DNA of 64,000 bases from Vulcanisaeta distributa JCM 11213 (GCA_001316125.1 BBCS01000004.1:77281-141280), one strand, 5' to 3'; shown: positions 10,812-21,446, numbered from the stretch's first letter. The notes: generated by a model not told the origin, from the sequence alone. Program-made: numbers and translations.

Positions 10812-12079
10812 ATGATCAACGTATTGGTGAGTATGACAACGCCGCGTGAAATATACGAGAGATCCCTTGAGGCGCTGAAGGTAATTAAGGAGGCGCAGGC
10901 GAGAGGTCTTGTGCATAGGACACCATTAATAAGGTCTGAGACGTTAAGCAATATTGCTGGTGCAAATGTTTGGTTGAAGCTTGAGGCCCTTCAAAAAACT
11001 GGTTCGTTTAAGGTTAGGGGTGCGTACTTCGCAATTAATAATGTCGTTAATAAACTCGGTGTCAAGCACGTGGTTACCGCATCCGCGGGAAACCACGCAC
11101 AGGGTGTTGCGTACTCAGCTAGTCTCGTTGGTATTAAGGCAACCGTGGTTATGCCACAGTATACCCCATGGATCAAGATAGCAAGGACCAAGAGGTACGG
11201 TGCCGACGTAATACTTCATGGCGAATCCTATAGTGAGGCTGAGGATTATGCCGTGAAGTTAGCGAAGGAGATGGGGGGGCCTATTATGTACATGCCTATA
11301 ATGATCCAGACGTCATAGCCGGTCAGGGAACCATAGGCTTTGAGATTCTCGAGGACCTTAACAACGTTGACTACGTAATAGTGCCTGTGGGTGGTGGCGG
11401 TTTGATTTCGGGTATTGCATCCGTAATTAAGACCGTTAATCCCAGGGTTAAGGTAATTGGGGGGGTCCAAAGTGAGGGTGCACCAGGCGCTTATCTAAGC
11501 CTTAAGAGTGGTAGGATAGTTACCATCGAGAAGGTTGACACGATTGCGGATGGCATTGCCGTTAAGAGGATTGGTGACTTAACCTTCAAATTAATGAGTG
11601 AGTTGCTTGATGATATTGTACTCGTCAATGACCTGGAGATTGCCAAGGCCATACTCACGATAGCCGAGAGTGTGAAGGTCATAGCCGAGGGCGCGGGCGC
11701 TGCTAGCGTCGCCGCCTTAATTAGTAATAAGGTTAAGGTTAGTGGTAATGTGGTGGCCATTGTTAGTGGTGGTAATATTGATATGAATATGTTGTTCAGG
11801 GTGATTAGTAAGGCATTGGCCCTTGAGGGTAGGATTGTAAAGATAAGTGGCTTATTACCAGATAGGCCGGGCATGCTTGGCAGGGTTACCTCAATACTGG
11901 GTGAGTTGGGGGGGGTTAATATACTCGATGTTTTCCATGAGAGGTTTGACCCAACAATAACGCCTGGCTATGCCGAGGTATCATTCATCGTGGAATTACC
12001 ACCTGAGGAGGACGCGGCGAAGAAGGTCATTAGCAGGCTTAGGGAGCTCGGCTTTAACTTCAGTATTGAGAAGCCGTAA
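10812..12079 (+). CDS. ilvA: Threonine dehydratase (PLP-dependent) with ACT domain, frame-broken
   Basis: Catabolic-type threonine/serine dehydratase: KTGSFKVRGA (PLP lysine), SAGNHAQGVAYSA, then VVPVGGGGLISGIASV (glycine loop for PLP phosphate), and a C-terminal ACT domain (residues ~335-420, VKISGLLPDRPGMLGRVTSI). Converts threonine to 2-oxobutyrate plus ammonia for isoleucine synthesis. The frame breaks at the G7 run 11274-11280: G5 would give MGAYYVHAYNDPDVIAGQG, the family sequence. Start ATG 10812, or ATG 10833 (MTTPREIYER), which fits the family better. The next gene, RidA, removes the reactive imine this enzyme releases. Confidence 0.9.
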
Positions 12080-12082
12080 TGC

Positions 12083-12089
12083 TTTAAAG
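12083..12089 (+). promoter_or_regulatory. TATA box of ridA
   Basis: TTTAAAG about 26 nt upstream of the ATG at 12112, overlapping the end of the ilvA region. ridA would thus have its own leaderless transcript as well as possible read-through from ilvA. Confidence 0.5.
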
Positions 12090-12111
12090 TACGTGGCTTT
12101 ACTCCTTAGTA

Positions 12112-12495
12112 ATGCCGAGGACAACGGTATTCACTGAAAAGGCTCCTAAACCAATAGGCCCATACTCACAGGCTGTGAATGTCGGTAATTTCCTATTCGT
12201 CAGTGGTCAAATACCCATTGACCCATCCACAGGGCAGTTGGTTAAGGGTGGGATTAAGGAGCAGACTGAGAGGGTTCTTGAGAATATTAAGGCAATCCTT
12301 GAGGCCGCTGGTTATTCATTAAGTAATGTGGCTTGGGTATTCGTGGCGCTTAAGGACTTGAGCAAGTTCTCGGAGTTTAATGAGGTTTATTCGAGGTACT
12401 TTAGGGAGAATCCACCTGCACGCATTACTGTTGAGGTAAGCAACCTACCCGGTGGCGCCTTGGTGGAGATATCCGTTATTGCCGTTAAGGATTAG
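12112..12495 (+). CDS. ridA: RidA-family 2-iminobutanoate/2-iminopropanoate deaminase
   Basis: 127 aa, full length for the YjgF/RidA family. Signature residues: [20 protein letters not shown] at the N-terminus, [19 protein letters not shown], and [20 protein letters not shown] with the catalytic Arg and Glu. Acts as a trimer that hydrolyses the enamine/imine intermediates released by threonine dehydratase, whose gene is immediately upstream, 32 nt away. Intact frame, no anomaly. Confidence 0.95.
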   Translation: MPRTTVFTEKAPKPIGPYSQAVNVGNFLFVSGQIPIDPSTGQLVKGGIKEQTERVLENIKAILEAAGYSLSNVAWVFVALKDLSKFSEFNEVYSRYFRENPPARITVEVSNLPGGALVEISVIAVKD

Positions 12496-12564
12496 GTGCA
12501 CCTTAATTAAACAGTATAGTGTGCATTATTCTTATTAATGACCGAGTAATCAATTAACGCTGCC

Positions 12565-13308
12565 TTGATAAGCAATCCAATAATTAGATTTAATAGGGAT
12601 TATGTAACAGTCTCTGAAATAGCCCAACAACTGTACTGCGAGTACAAGTTGCATTTATCAATAATTGAGGGCAGGATCCAAACGCCAGCCATGGAGATGG
12701 GTATAATAATTCATGACGAGGTGTTTAAGGGACGGAGTGTTAATGAGGAGGAGTTCATGAATGCCGTTAGGAGTAATGAGCTTGTGGTTGCCACATTACC
12801 ATTAATAATTAGTATAAATGGGATTAACATAATTGGTATACCTGATGCCGTAGTATTTATGAAGGGTATTGCCAAGGCAGTCATCGAGCTAAAGACAAGT
12901 AATAGGTGGTTGGATAGATTATTCGACAGCGAGTATGTGCAGGCGCAATTATATGCGTACTTAATTAACAAGCTGGGCCTGGGCGCTGATCCCTATGTCA
13001 TGGTGGTAAAGGTGAAGCGTGATGTAAGTATTACGGAGAGGTTACGCCGGAGCATATTCTCCACAGCAATTAAGTACTTAACGAGTGCTGTGGAGTTACC
13101 TGCCAGGATTAGGTTTAGGGATTTCACGATATACATCAGTGAATTTGATAAGTCAATAGAGGCGCATCTGAGGTGGGCCTTGGATTACTGGTTAATGCGT
13201 AGGGAGCCTAGGGCAATACCATCAGTTGGCAAGTGCGCGGTATGCGAGTTTAATGATAGATGCCCATTTAGGGCCTACGGTTCCAACACCAATGTGGTAA
13301 ATACGTAA
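12565..13308 (+). CDS. Cas4-like PD-(D/E)XK nuclease with Fe-S cluster cysteines
   Basis: 247 aa with TTG start. Pattern of Cas4: N-terminal Cys (IAQQLYCEYK), His (EMGIIIHDEVFKG), the nuclease core GIPDAVV ... AVIELKTS, the Q motif YVQAQLYAYLI, and three C-terminal Cys (KCAVCEFNDRCPF). Cas4 enzymes are Fe-S nucleases that trim prespacers, but no cas gene or CRISPR array lies in the window, so this is a solitary member as found in many archaea and may act in DNA repair. All metal and cluster ligands appear present. Confidence 0.8.
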   Translation: MISNPIIRFNRDYVTVSEIAQQLYCEYKLHLSIIEGRIQTPAMEMGIIIHDEVFKGRSVNEEEFMNAVRSNELVVATLPLIISINGINIIGIPDAVVFMKGIAKAVIELKTSNRWLDRLFDSEYVQAQLYAYLINKLGLGADPYVMVVKVKRDVSITERLRRSIFSTAIKYLTSAVELPARIRFRDFTIYISEFDKSIEAHLRWALDYWLMRREPRAIPSVGKCAVCEFNDRCPFRAYGSNTNVVNT

Positions 13309-13318
13309 TTCATCACGC

Positions 13319-13786
13319 TTACTCCTCAACAACCTCATTGTACTTCTGGGCTCGTTTTAGACTCATACGTCTTAACATGGATAGTACCTGGTCAATGTAC
13401 TTGTTTATCTCATCTTCATTCAATCCTCTATCCCTAATTATCACCTCCATAACCCTAGCATAACTCTTATACTCCTCATTCAACCTCCTCCAGGGTATAC
13501 CCTTCAATGACTGCATCAGCCTCTCGTTAATCGGCAGCAATTTCTTAACCATTAAGAATGAAATTATTGGATAACCAACATAGCCCCCCCTATGCACGGT
13601 CCCATTATCCGTACTATCAACCTCCCTCCTGGAAACATCCACATAGACCTTATACGTCCTCGTACCATCCGAGGACCTAACCAGGGCCTCCTTATCGTTA
13701 ATTACCTCAACCCTACCATCAGCAAGGGCTCCAAGGGCCTCAAGAACCTTAATCCTAGGCGGCACTCTTAAGTATGCGGAGCTCAC
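13319..13786 (-). CDS. Conserved hypothetical protein (155 aa)
   Basis: Intact frame convergent with the Cas4-like gene. The N-terminal half is beta-rich (RVEVINDKEALVRSSDGTRTY, then KVYVDVSRREVDSTDNGTVH) and the C-terminal half is helical and charged (NEDEINKYIDQVLSMLRRM). A C7 run gives HRGGYVGYP. I do not recognise the family. It lacks Cys clusters and signal peptide, so it is probably cytosolic. The DNA/RNA repair neighbours (Cas4-like, NurA) give weak context only. Confidence 0.6.
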   Translation of the reverse strand: MSSAYLRVPPRIKVLEALGALADGRVEVINDKEALVRSSDGTRTYKVYVDVSRREVDSTDNGTVHRGGYVGYPIISFLMVKKLLPINERLMQSLKGIPWRRLNEEYKSYARVMEVIIRDRGLNEDEINKYIDQVLSMLRRMSLKRAQKYNEVVEE

Positions 13787-13869
13787 GTAGTTATTACATT
13801 GCCCTTATTTTTAAGCCATTTTAATAACCTGATTAAAGTTAAAATGGATAACAACACTAGGGCTTTAGC

Positions 13870-15141
13870 ATGGGATTTAAGGAAACAAAGACCGTCGATC
13901 AAGTACTCAGTGAGGCTATTAAGTACATTAAGCACGTACCTAGGATAATCGAGGTAACAATAAGTGAGGCGCTCAATAAGTACATTGCTGAGGATGTAAT
14001 GGCTAGGTTCGACGTACCTGGGTTCAATAGATCCGCAGTTGATGGATATGCTGTGAGGAGTATAGACACGTTTGGTGCCTCACCAACAAACCCAATAACA
14101 CTTAGGGTCGTGGGGTTCATGGCCGTTGGCGACGACCCAGGTAAGTACTCACTAAATCCGGGTGAAGCCATTGAAATAAGTACGGGCGCCCCACTACCCG
14201 TTAATGCCGACGCGTGGTTATGTATGAGGACACGCGAAGGTCTGGTGACTATATCGAGGTATTAAGGCCCGTACCACCCATGGGCAACGTGTCAAGGAGG
14301 GGGGGTGAGGATGTAAGGGCCAATGAGGTTATGTATAGGAGGGGGATGAAGATACTTCCCTGGGACTTGGGCGTGTTGGCTCGATGGGTATTTACAGGGT
14401 TAAGGTGTTTTCACCGAGGGTTGCAATAATAAGTACTGGTAATGAACTTGTGGAGGTGACGGACGTATCGAGTAATGGACCACCACCTGGTAAGGTAATC
14501 AATAGTTCGAGGTTCGTAATTGAGGGATTACTTAAATCCCTTGGCTGTGAACCGAATTACCTGGGTATTGTGGGTGATAATGAAGATGAGATTGCGAAGA
14601 CCGTGAGCAATGCCCTTAAGGATTACGACGCGGTAATTACGACAGGCGGCGTATCCGTGGGCAAGGTCGACTACACCATAAGGGCCGTGTCAAGGTTAAA
14701 CCCTGAGTATCTAAACCATGGACTTTCAATTAGGCCTGGAAGACCAAATAGCATAGCGGTGGTTAATGGTAAGCCTGTCTTCATGCTTAGCGGTTTCCCC
14801 CCCGTGGCTGCAGCGACGGGATTCGATGTATTAGTAAGGCCTATTCTATTGCACATGATGGGCGCTATTGATGATCCCAAGCCAGTGATTAAGGGGGGGG
14901 TCTTAACTAGGAGGGTTTCGACTCCAGTTAATACCAGGTCTTTCGTCAGGGTTAGAGCCTATTTGGGTAGGATGGTAGGGTGTACGTTGAGCCATTGGCA
15001 TTAACGGGTAGTGGCATACTCAGTACTTTGGTGAGGGGGGGTAATGGGATCCTGATTGTTCCAGAGAATAGGGAGGGTTTTGATGAGGGTGATGAGGTTG
15101 AGGTCACATTAATAAGGCCCTTATTCATGGAAAAGCCATAA
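13870..15141 (+). CDS. moeA: Molybdopterin molybdenumtransferase MoeA, frame-broken
   Basis: Inserts molybdate or tungstate into adenylylated molybdopterin. Seen: DVPGFNRSAVDGYAVRS (domain III/I start), GEAIEISTGAPLP, the MoCF_biosynth domain (RVAIISTGNELVE; ITTGGVSVGKVDYT; VFMLSGFPP) and the C-terminal barrel (VEPLALTGSGILSTLVRG). Three single missing bases break it near 14213 (a G of GCGGTGG), 14375 and 14970 (a G of AGGGATGG). About 423 aa when joined, normal for MoeA. G7 at 14289 gives RRGGEDV for the family RRGEDV. Start ATG 13870. Confidence 0.9.
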
Positions 15142-15180
15142 CAAAGATAACTTTTTAACCTACCTATCTAGCCCTTCCTC

Positions 15181-15654
15181 TTGGAGGCGATGTCATCTTC
15201 AATTCCTGAATACCTGAGGCAGTCAGTTAAGGTTAAGGAGACCGTTGATGGTGTGGAGGTTAACTCATTCAAGGTGCCTCCGCATAAGTTCTTCGTTAAT
15301 GAGGAGATAACATACTTAACCCTGCCCCTTAATGTTGATGAGAAGATCCTCATAAATAAAATAAATGAGTTAAAGCTTGGGAGGAAAACAATCGAGAAAT
15401 TATACGCAATAAGGCTGGATACCGAGCCATGGCAGTACAACGAGCTTGAGTTACCGGATCTACTTAACAATGAGGTCGATGGTACGTCAATGGAGGGTAA
15501 GGGTAACGTGGCGTACTCAGCCTACATTCATGTAAATGGCATTAAGAACTTCCTCAAAATAATAGCATTCAAGTACGTGAGCTATGTGGAAGTGGATATA
15601 GTGAGGCTCGCCGGTTACAGGGGGGGTATTGTTAGGTACCTAATACATTTCTAA
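15181..15654 (+). CDS. Conserved hypothetical protein (157 aa)
   Basis: Intact frame. A TTG at 15181 or the ATG at 15190 may be the start; TTTTTAACC ~35 nt upstream is a candidate TATA. Mixed alpha/beta: strand-rich start (KVKETVDGVEVNSFKVPP), a central helix (EKILINKINELKLGRKTIE) and a terminal pair of strands (YVEVDIVRLAGYR). No membrane or catalytic motif recognised. It stands between moeA and the convergent nurA, without clear operon partners. Confidence 0.6.
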   Translation: MEAMSSSIPEYLRQSVKVKETVDGVEVNSFKVPPHKFFVNEEITYLTLPLNVDEKILINKINELKLGRKTIEKLYAIRLDTEPWQYNELELPDLLNNEVDGTSMEGKGNVAYSAYIHVNGIKNFLKIIAFKYVSYVEVDIVRLAGYRGGIVRYLIHF

Positions 15655-15668
15655 GCCAACGTATGAGG

Positions 15669-17084
15669 TTAGCCCTGGGCATCCTCAACCTGTGGATTTA
15701 AATCAATGTTAAATGCCATGCCAAACCTCCTTTTCGTTTGGATCTTCAATTTATTTACCGCAGCCATCGCGTACTCGAGGAATTGATCCTCACCAAAATT
15801 CGCATACTCATGGGCAAGCCAAAGCAATTTATTATAATGTATTGGGTCCCTATACATGCTCATTAGTAAATTTACATGATTATTAACGTCAATTTTATCA
15901 TAAAATAACTTCCAGGGAACCCCCCCTGGTTAAACATTGGCCAATCATAATACGGGATCTCGACTGCGAGTGGTGTATCGCTTTCGTGGAACTTAACATA
16001 CATCATTACTATCCTTGGGAAATTCGCCAATACTTTTCTAACCTTATTCAATTCCTCACGCGGATCTAAGCTTCCATAATCGTCAACGCTCCTTAAGCCC
16101 TCGCTATCCTCAATTCTATCCTTAATAAACCTCAAGAGATTATCTAACTGGGTCAATGATTTATGATTTAGATACGCATCCATGGCCCCAATCAATAACT
16201 TCCTAGTCATACCAACCCTAATACCCTGCATCCTAGCCAATTCCTCCAGGAGCATTACATCGGATATTGACTGGCTAAGGGCGGTCCTAATGCCAACCCT
16301 TATTAAATCCCTATGCGACCCATTGTAGTTCCTGGCTAGTTCTACTAACTTGCTTCTATAGTTCCTAATCCAGACAATGCTGTACCAATCAATACCCCTA
16401 TTAAGTATGTCCAGCAATTCCTTACTGACGTTAATGAATGGAGCATCACTAAGTATTATCTCCTTAAGCGCCTTAAACAGTATGTAATCCTTAAAGATCT
16501 TCAACTTAGAGTCCTTAGCCACAAACACCACGTTAACGCCAAGTTCCCTAGCCCTATCAAGCACGTTATATAGACTCTCCAGGGCCTTATGACCTCGGGT
16601 ACGTAATAAAGGTCTAGGAACCCTTCGTTAATATCAACTCATGAATTAATGCGGTGATCTTGGCGTATAAACTACCATCTAACAATAGGAAGTCGTACTT
16701 ACCCCCCTCTATCGTCCTTAATGCGACCTCACTCTCTATGAATGACAGCAACACCCATTTAATGGATGGTGCAAATACAGGTACCCAATTAACAATGACA
16801 TCCCTTATTGGCTGCTCGCCAGTATTATTAACGGCAATGGCTCTCGCAATGATTATGGCGCTCCCATCCCTAAGCTCAAGCTCCCTTACACCACCATCAA
16901 CGGCTGTCACCCTAATGCCAGTAGACTTACCAAGTATTGGGAGGGGTTTCCAGAGGTCCTTAGCGTCGCTGGCATCAATAATTTTGCTTAATGTACCATG
17001 CATTGCATTGGCTTTACCCAGCCTATGATCATTATTCAATTCCATTAACCGCCTATAGTAAATGTCATAAAATAAGTCGGCCAC
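15669..17084 (-). CDS. nurA: NurA 5'-3' nuclease, frame-broken
   Basis: NurA-type nuclease that works with the HerA helicase in DNA end resection. Catalytic-site signatures: VTAVDGGVRELEL near residue 58 and FLLLDGSLYAKI near 130, both carrying the metal-binding Asp, and the C-terminal HEYANFGEDQFLEYA. Breaks at ~16610 and ~16590 (TKGFLDLYYVPEVIR joins LESLYNVLDRARELG) and ~15895 (FYDKIDVNNHVNLLMSMY). Joined length ~470 aa. herA is not adjacent here, unlike the common herA-mre11-rad50-nurA cluster. Start ATG at 17084. Confidence 0.8.
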
Positions 17085-17214
17085 TGAGCCATTAACGATA
17101 CAACGTTATAATAGTTTTTGCTTACTCAAGTGCTACTGAGTTCAGTGTTAGTTTTAGTGCTGTGTAGGTAAACATTTATTAATAGAGCCTGTGCCTCAAT
17201 GCCGGTAATGAATT

Positions 17215-17967
17215 ATGAATTTAAAGTACGTAATAATTACCGCTGTGATTGTAATAGCCGTAGCAGTAATAGGCGCTATCTTTGCGCTTCGCATACTCTA
17301 CAAGCCAACTGGACCAACCTTTAATGAATTATTTACATACACAAGTAATAATACTTACACGGCTAATTACAATTATTACATTTACTCAAACATAGCCGGG
17401 CAGGTAAGTACTGAGGATTATCTCTTCACGTATAGCCAGAGGGGACTTACGGAGAGGTACATAGTTGTCACCACAACGAGCGCTCCACAAATGAGCCTAT
17501 ACATAGTGACTACGCAGTTGAGTAATGGTACCATGATACAGTGCATAGCAGAGCCATTATACGCGGGTTGCACCTCCACGAATCAAACATTCAATCTAAT
17601 ATACCTAGCACTCCCCATAGTTAATACATCATCATTCACACTAATTGGCGAACAAAAAATACTTGGCTACAACGCTTACTGCTACATGTCAAGAAACACG
17701 ACAATGTTAGGCAATATAATGCCCAGCGCCGTTCAGGCTGGTCTTGGTTCAATCCCCGTGAATGTAACAAGTGAGGTCTGTATGACCCCGGACGGCGTAC
17801 CACTCCTGATAAAGCTGAGCGTATTCACGACATTGAGTATAAGTGGGTATTCGGCGCCAATAAACATAACCCAGTCACTACAAGCCATTAATGTTCAGGA
17901 TGGTATTTACCTGAGTAATAACGCCACAGCCCTGCTCAACTCTCTTGGCGTTAATGAGACAGGATGA
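17215..17967 (+). CDS. Membrane-anchored extracellular protein, paralogue of the 48016 gene
   Basis: 250 aa. One N-terminal TM segment (YVIITAVIVIAVAVIGAIF) followed by an extracellular domain rich in Thr, Asn and Tyr, with several N-glycosylation sites (NNT, NQT, NTS, NVT, NIT). Four Cys are visible. The domain pattern (GYNAYCYM ... VNVTSEVCMTPDGVPLLIKL) matches GKTTYCFTATL ... INITELCILSNGVP in the protein at 48016, so they are paralogues. Family name unknown; the fold resembles a LolA-like open barrel by pattern only. Possibly a cell-envelope or lipid-binding protein. Confidence 0.6.
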   Translation: MNLKYVIITAVIVIAVAVIGAIFALRILYKPTGPTFNELFTYTSNNTYTANYNYYIYSNIAGQVSTEDYLFTYSQRGLTERYIVVTTTSAPQMSLYIVTTQLSNGTMIQCIAEPLYAGCTSTNQTFNLIYLALPIVNTSSFTLIGEQKILGYNAYCYMSRNTTMLGNIMPSAVQAGLGSIPVNVTSEVCMTPDGVPLLIKLSVFTTLSISGYSAPINITQSLQAINVQDGIYLSNNATALLNSLGVNETG

Positions 17968-18024
17968 AAAATTTAATGTGAGTCGCCATTAGTTTAAAAG
18001 TAGGTGCTTGCTAATCGTGATGCC

Positions 18025-18857
18025 GTGAGTACCCCCCCTAATGTAGAGATATTCGTACACCCAACATGTAGCACGTGCCATACGCTAATTAGGTTGCTGA
18101 GGCAGTGGGGTTACCTGGATAGGGTTAGGATAATAGATACGTCTAGGGACCCATACACGGCCATGGAGAGGGGCGTTAGGTCAGTGCCAAGCATCTTCAT
18201 TAATGGCGAGCTAGTATTCGCTGGGATAGTTGATTTCAAGAGACTTAAGGCATTGTTGGATGGTGAGTATTTGGGTAATAGGTTTGAGGGCGACTTAAAG
18301 GAGCTTGAGGAGAGGTTTTTCAGGGGGCGTCCTCGATAGTGTAGCGACGGCATTATGGCTATACGTCAATGAGGATTGCGATGCCTTTCTCAGGGATAAG
18401 GAATTCGTAATGGCGATAACGAACCTATCGGTGTATAGTGATCGTGAGGAGCTATACAATGAGCTACGTAAGTACCTAGGCAATGCCAATACGTGCAGGG
18501 AAGCCATAAGGAGTAGGAGGATAGTTCCTAACTGTGATAACCAAGAACTTCGCTAGGGAGATTTACTGGCTCCATAATAAGTTCCTGAGCTGGGGGGGTG
18601 AGGTGTCGAAACTATACAGCAGGGAAGTTATTGCCCACTGGATGATTATACGAAGCGCCCTTGGTAGGGTCGGCCTTAGGGCTTACCCAATCAGTAATGA
18701 GAGGTTTAGGGAGAAGGTTGAGAGGGTTTATGAATACATAAGCAAGACGTTTGATGATTACATGAGGCAGGTCATTAATGAGCAGACAAAGATATTCAGT
18801 GACTCGGAGTATATCGAGGTCATTGAAGGCTTCATGAAAAGTATAAAGGGTCCTTAG
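18025..18857 (+). CDS. Thioredoxin-fold protein with C-terminal helical domain, frame-broken
   Basis: Residues ~1-85 form a glutaredoxin/thioredoxin-like domain: VEIFVHPTCSTCHTLIRLL carries the redox CSTC motif, with the cis-Pro loop SVPSIFINGELVF. The C-terminal ~190 residues are helical (LNELRKYLGNANTC, FDDYMRQVINEQTKI) and I do not recognise them. Small shifts at ~18325 (ERFFSGGVLDSVATALW) and ~18535 (CDITKNFAREIYW) split the frame. A TATA-like TTTAAAAG (17993-18000) suggests a leaderless GTG start at 18025; another GTG lies at 18004. Probably a cytosolic thiol-disulfide protein; the partner is unknown. Confidence 0.65.
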
Positions 18858-18875
18858 GCAATTATTTGGTGAGGC

Positions 18876-20599
18876 ATGGATAGGGTAGTAATACTTGATG
18901 GGTATACAGATGAGCCGGCGGGGGGGCTTGGTGTACCGCCCTACTTAGACGTCTATCCACGCTATGTCGCTGGTGCCGTGTGGAGTGTGGATAAGTCAAT
19001 TGACGTTAAGTACTTCACGATTGACCAAGTCAGGAGTGATTGGGCGAGCTTTGTCAGGGTTGCCAATGAGGCCAGGTACTCATTGTCATAGCGGGCATCG
19101 TAACGCCAGGTAAGTACCTCGGTGGTGAACCCATAAGGCTTGAGGAAATTGAAAGAATAGCCAACATAATTACTAAGCCCATAAAGATCCTCGGAGGCCC
19201 AGTGGCCAGGTTTGGCTATGGTTCAGCAGGTGGTACAATAGCAATACCAAGGAGTAGGTTTCAAAGGTACTATGATCTGGTGGTCACGGGTGACGTGGAC
19301 CTAGTCACCTATGAGTTACTGAGGAATAATTATCAATCATCAAAGGTCTCACCTGCACTTACGCATATTGACTATGGATTAATTAATAAATTCGCCGTGC
19401 TTGGCGCCCACATAGTCACTCAACACCCTAATTATGGCAGGAACCTGATCATTGAGCTTGAGACATATAAGTCCTGCCCAAGGTACATCAGTGGTGGATG
19501 TTCCTTCTGCGCCACCGTTAGGTACGGCCCAGTTAAATATAGGGATGCTAAGGCGATTGTTGAGGAGGTTAAGGCATTGTACAGCCTTGGTGTTAGGCAT
19601 TTCAGGCTTGGTAGGCAGGCCGACTTCTACGCCTATATGGCCCACGACACCGGCAAACTGGACTTCCCAAGACCCAATCCGGAGGCCATTGAGAGCCTAC
19701 TCGTTGGCATTAGAAATGCGGCGCCAGAGTTAGAAACCTTACACATCGATAATGTTAACCCGGGCACATATACCACTGGCCTAGGGAGAGTGTGGAGGTT
19801 ACGAAAACACTGATGAAGTACCACACGCCGGGTGATGTCGCAGCAATGGGCATAGAGACTGCCGATCCAAGGGTTGTTAAGTTGAATAATCTCAAGGTGA
19901 TGCCTGACGAGGCATACTTCGCGGTTAAGACGATAAGTGAGTTGGGGGGGAGGGTTAGGGGGGGTTGGAACGGTATGCCCGAGTTATTGCCCGGTATAAA
20001 CTTCGTCATTGGTTTGCCTGGTGAGACCAGGGAGACCTTCAGGTTGAATATTGAGTTCCTTAAGAAATTGCTAGATGACGATGTTTGGGTTAGGAGGGTC
20101 AACATCAGGCAGGTCCTCGTACTACCACCAACACCACTATGGAGCCAGGCCGATTACATTAAGCAACTGCTGAGGGAACATAGGAGGTATTTCCTAGCCT
20201 TTAAGTATTGGGTTAGGAGGTACTTCGACCATGAGATGCTTAGGAGGGTTGTGCCGAGGGGGGGTACGGTGTTGAGGAGAGTATTTGCGGAGGTTCATTA
20301 TGGGAATGGGACGTATGCGAGGCAGGCTGGTTCATACCCACTATTGATCTACATACGCTAAGATAGAGCTTGGGAGGTGGATCGACGTTGTGGTGTCGGA
20401 GCATGGCTTTAGGTCCGTGATTGGTGTGCCATACCCGGTTAATGTTAATGAGGCGCCAAAGCGATTACTTAGGTACGTACCGAGCATGAGCAGAGACGTA
20501 CTAAATAGGATAATTGCGGCAAGACCAATAAGAAGTTATGAGCAATTGAGGAGCATAATAGGTGGTAATCAGGAATTGATTAAGTACTTGGCATTATAA
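18876..20599 (+). CDS. COG1031 radical SAM protein with C-terminal helix-hairpin-helix, frame-broken
   Basis: Archaeal radical SAM enzyme of unknown reaction. N-terminal B12-binding-like Rossmann region (VVILDGYTDEPAGGLGVPPY), then the Fe-S motif CPRYISGGCSFC (three Cys, spacing C-x7-C-x2-C), a TIM-barrel core (GMPELLPGINFVIGLPGETRE), and a C-terminal HhH (LRYVPSMSRDVLNRIIAARP). Breaks at ~19085 (VLIVIAGIVTPGKY), ~19790 and ~20355. Joined length ~570 aa, normal for the family. It is followed at once by a HEPN/MNT pair, with a new TATA between, so no operon is implied. Confidence 0.8.
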
Positions 20600-20650
20600 G
20601 TCCTTACTAACAGTTATAAAGGGTCTTTATTGCTAAATAAAATTGAGGAA

Positions 20651-21046
20651 ATGCGTGAGGAGGCAGAGCAGTGGTTCAAGGAGGCTATCAGGGAGCTCGA
20701 GTTAGCACGGCACTTACTTGAAATAGGCTACCTGAACTACGCGGCATTCCATTCACATCAAGCTGCTGAGAAGGCATTGAAGGCGTTGATAATTGTAAGG
20801 CTTAGGATGTTACCACCAAAGACCCATAACTTACTGGAGCTAGCTGAGAAATTGAGGAATGGTAGTATTGCGATTGATGATGTACTTGATGATCTGAGGG
20901 ATTTAAACCCGCATTACCTAGTTGCTCGTTATCCAGATGCGGCTAATGGCGTACCCAGTGAGGTTTATTCAAGGAGGGAAGCTCAGCATTGTGTTGAGTC
21001 CGCATCTAAGGTGGTCGAATGGGCGAGGAGGTTATTCATGAGTTAA
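20651..21046 (+). CDS. HEPN-domain protein of a HEPN/MNT pair
   Basis: Helical HEPN domain: EEAEQWFKEAIRELELARHL, YAAFHSHQAAEKALKALIIV, then the late RYPDAANG motif. In HEPN toxins the catalytic RNase motif is Rx4-6H; here the candidate is around ARYPD and the pattern is not clearly present, as is common in the HEPN/MNT subgroup. TATA TTATAAAG at 20613 favours the ATG at 20651; a TTG at 20630 extends the frame by seven codons. It overlaps the nucleotidyltransferase gene by 28 nt. The pair is a type VII-like toxin-antitoxin module in which MNT adds nucleotides to HEPN. Confidence 0.8.
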   Translation: MREEAEQWFKEAIRELELARHLLEIGYLNYAAFHSHQAAEKALKALIIVRLRMLPPKTHNLLELAEKLRNGSIAIDDVLDDLRDLNPHYLVARYPDAANGVPSEVYSRREAQHCVESASKVVEWARRLFMS

Positions 21047-21446
21047 GGAGGTACATTCGATGCCTAATTGAACACGGCCATAGGATTAACTCAGCCGTAC
21101 TCTTCGGTTCACGCGCAAGGATGATTGGCTGATTAATAGCGACATTGATTTACTAATTATAATCCTGAACTCAGAAAAGAGCTTCCTAGAGAGGGTCCGC
21201 GAATTCACGACTTGCTGGAACTTGGGAATAGCCCTCGAGGTCTTCCCGTACACGATCGATGAGATTAAGAGGTTAATGAATAAGGGATCTATTGCATTAT
21301 ACGATGCGTTGGACTACGGCATCGTGATTTACGATGATGGAACCTTTGAGAAGCTGAGGGAAGTATTCAGGAAAGCCGTTAATGAGGGTATCATTAGGAG
21401 GATTGGTGATTGGTGGACAATACCTGAGAGGCCAATTATTGATTAA
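21019..21446 (+). CDS. MNT-type minimal nucleotidyltransferase, frame-broken
   Basis: Nucleotidyltransferase with the motif GSRAR followed by NSDIDLLII (pattern GSx10DxD), which binds the metal and nucleotide. The ATG at 21019 lies inside the end of the HEPN gene. A break at ~21120 is repaired by restoring one G (AAGG to AAGGG), giving GSRARDDWLINSDIDLL. The C-terminal part (GIALEVFPYTIDEIKRLMNKG) is typical of MNT antitoxins. It would AMPylate or otherwise modify the HEPN partner. ~142 aa, a usual size. Confidence 0.78.

Noticed and set aside
12565..13308. CRISPR-Cas locus
   Set aside because: Only a lone Cas4-like gene; no repeat array or other cas gene was seen.
14213..15004. Split moeA as two functional genes
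   Set aside because: All pieces align to one MoeA and the breaks are one-base losses in G runs.
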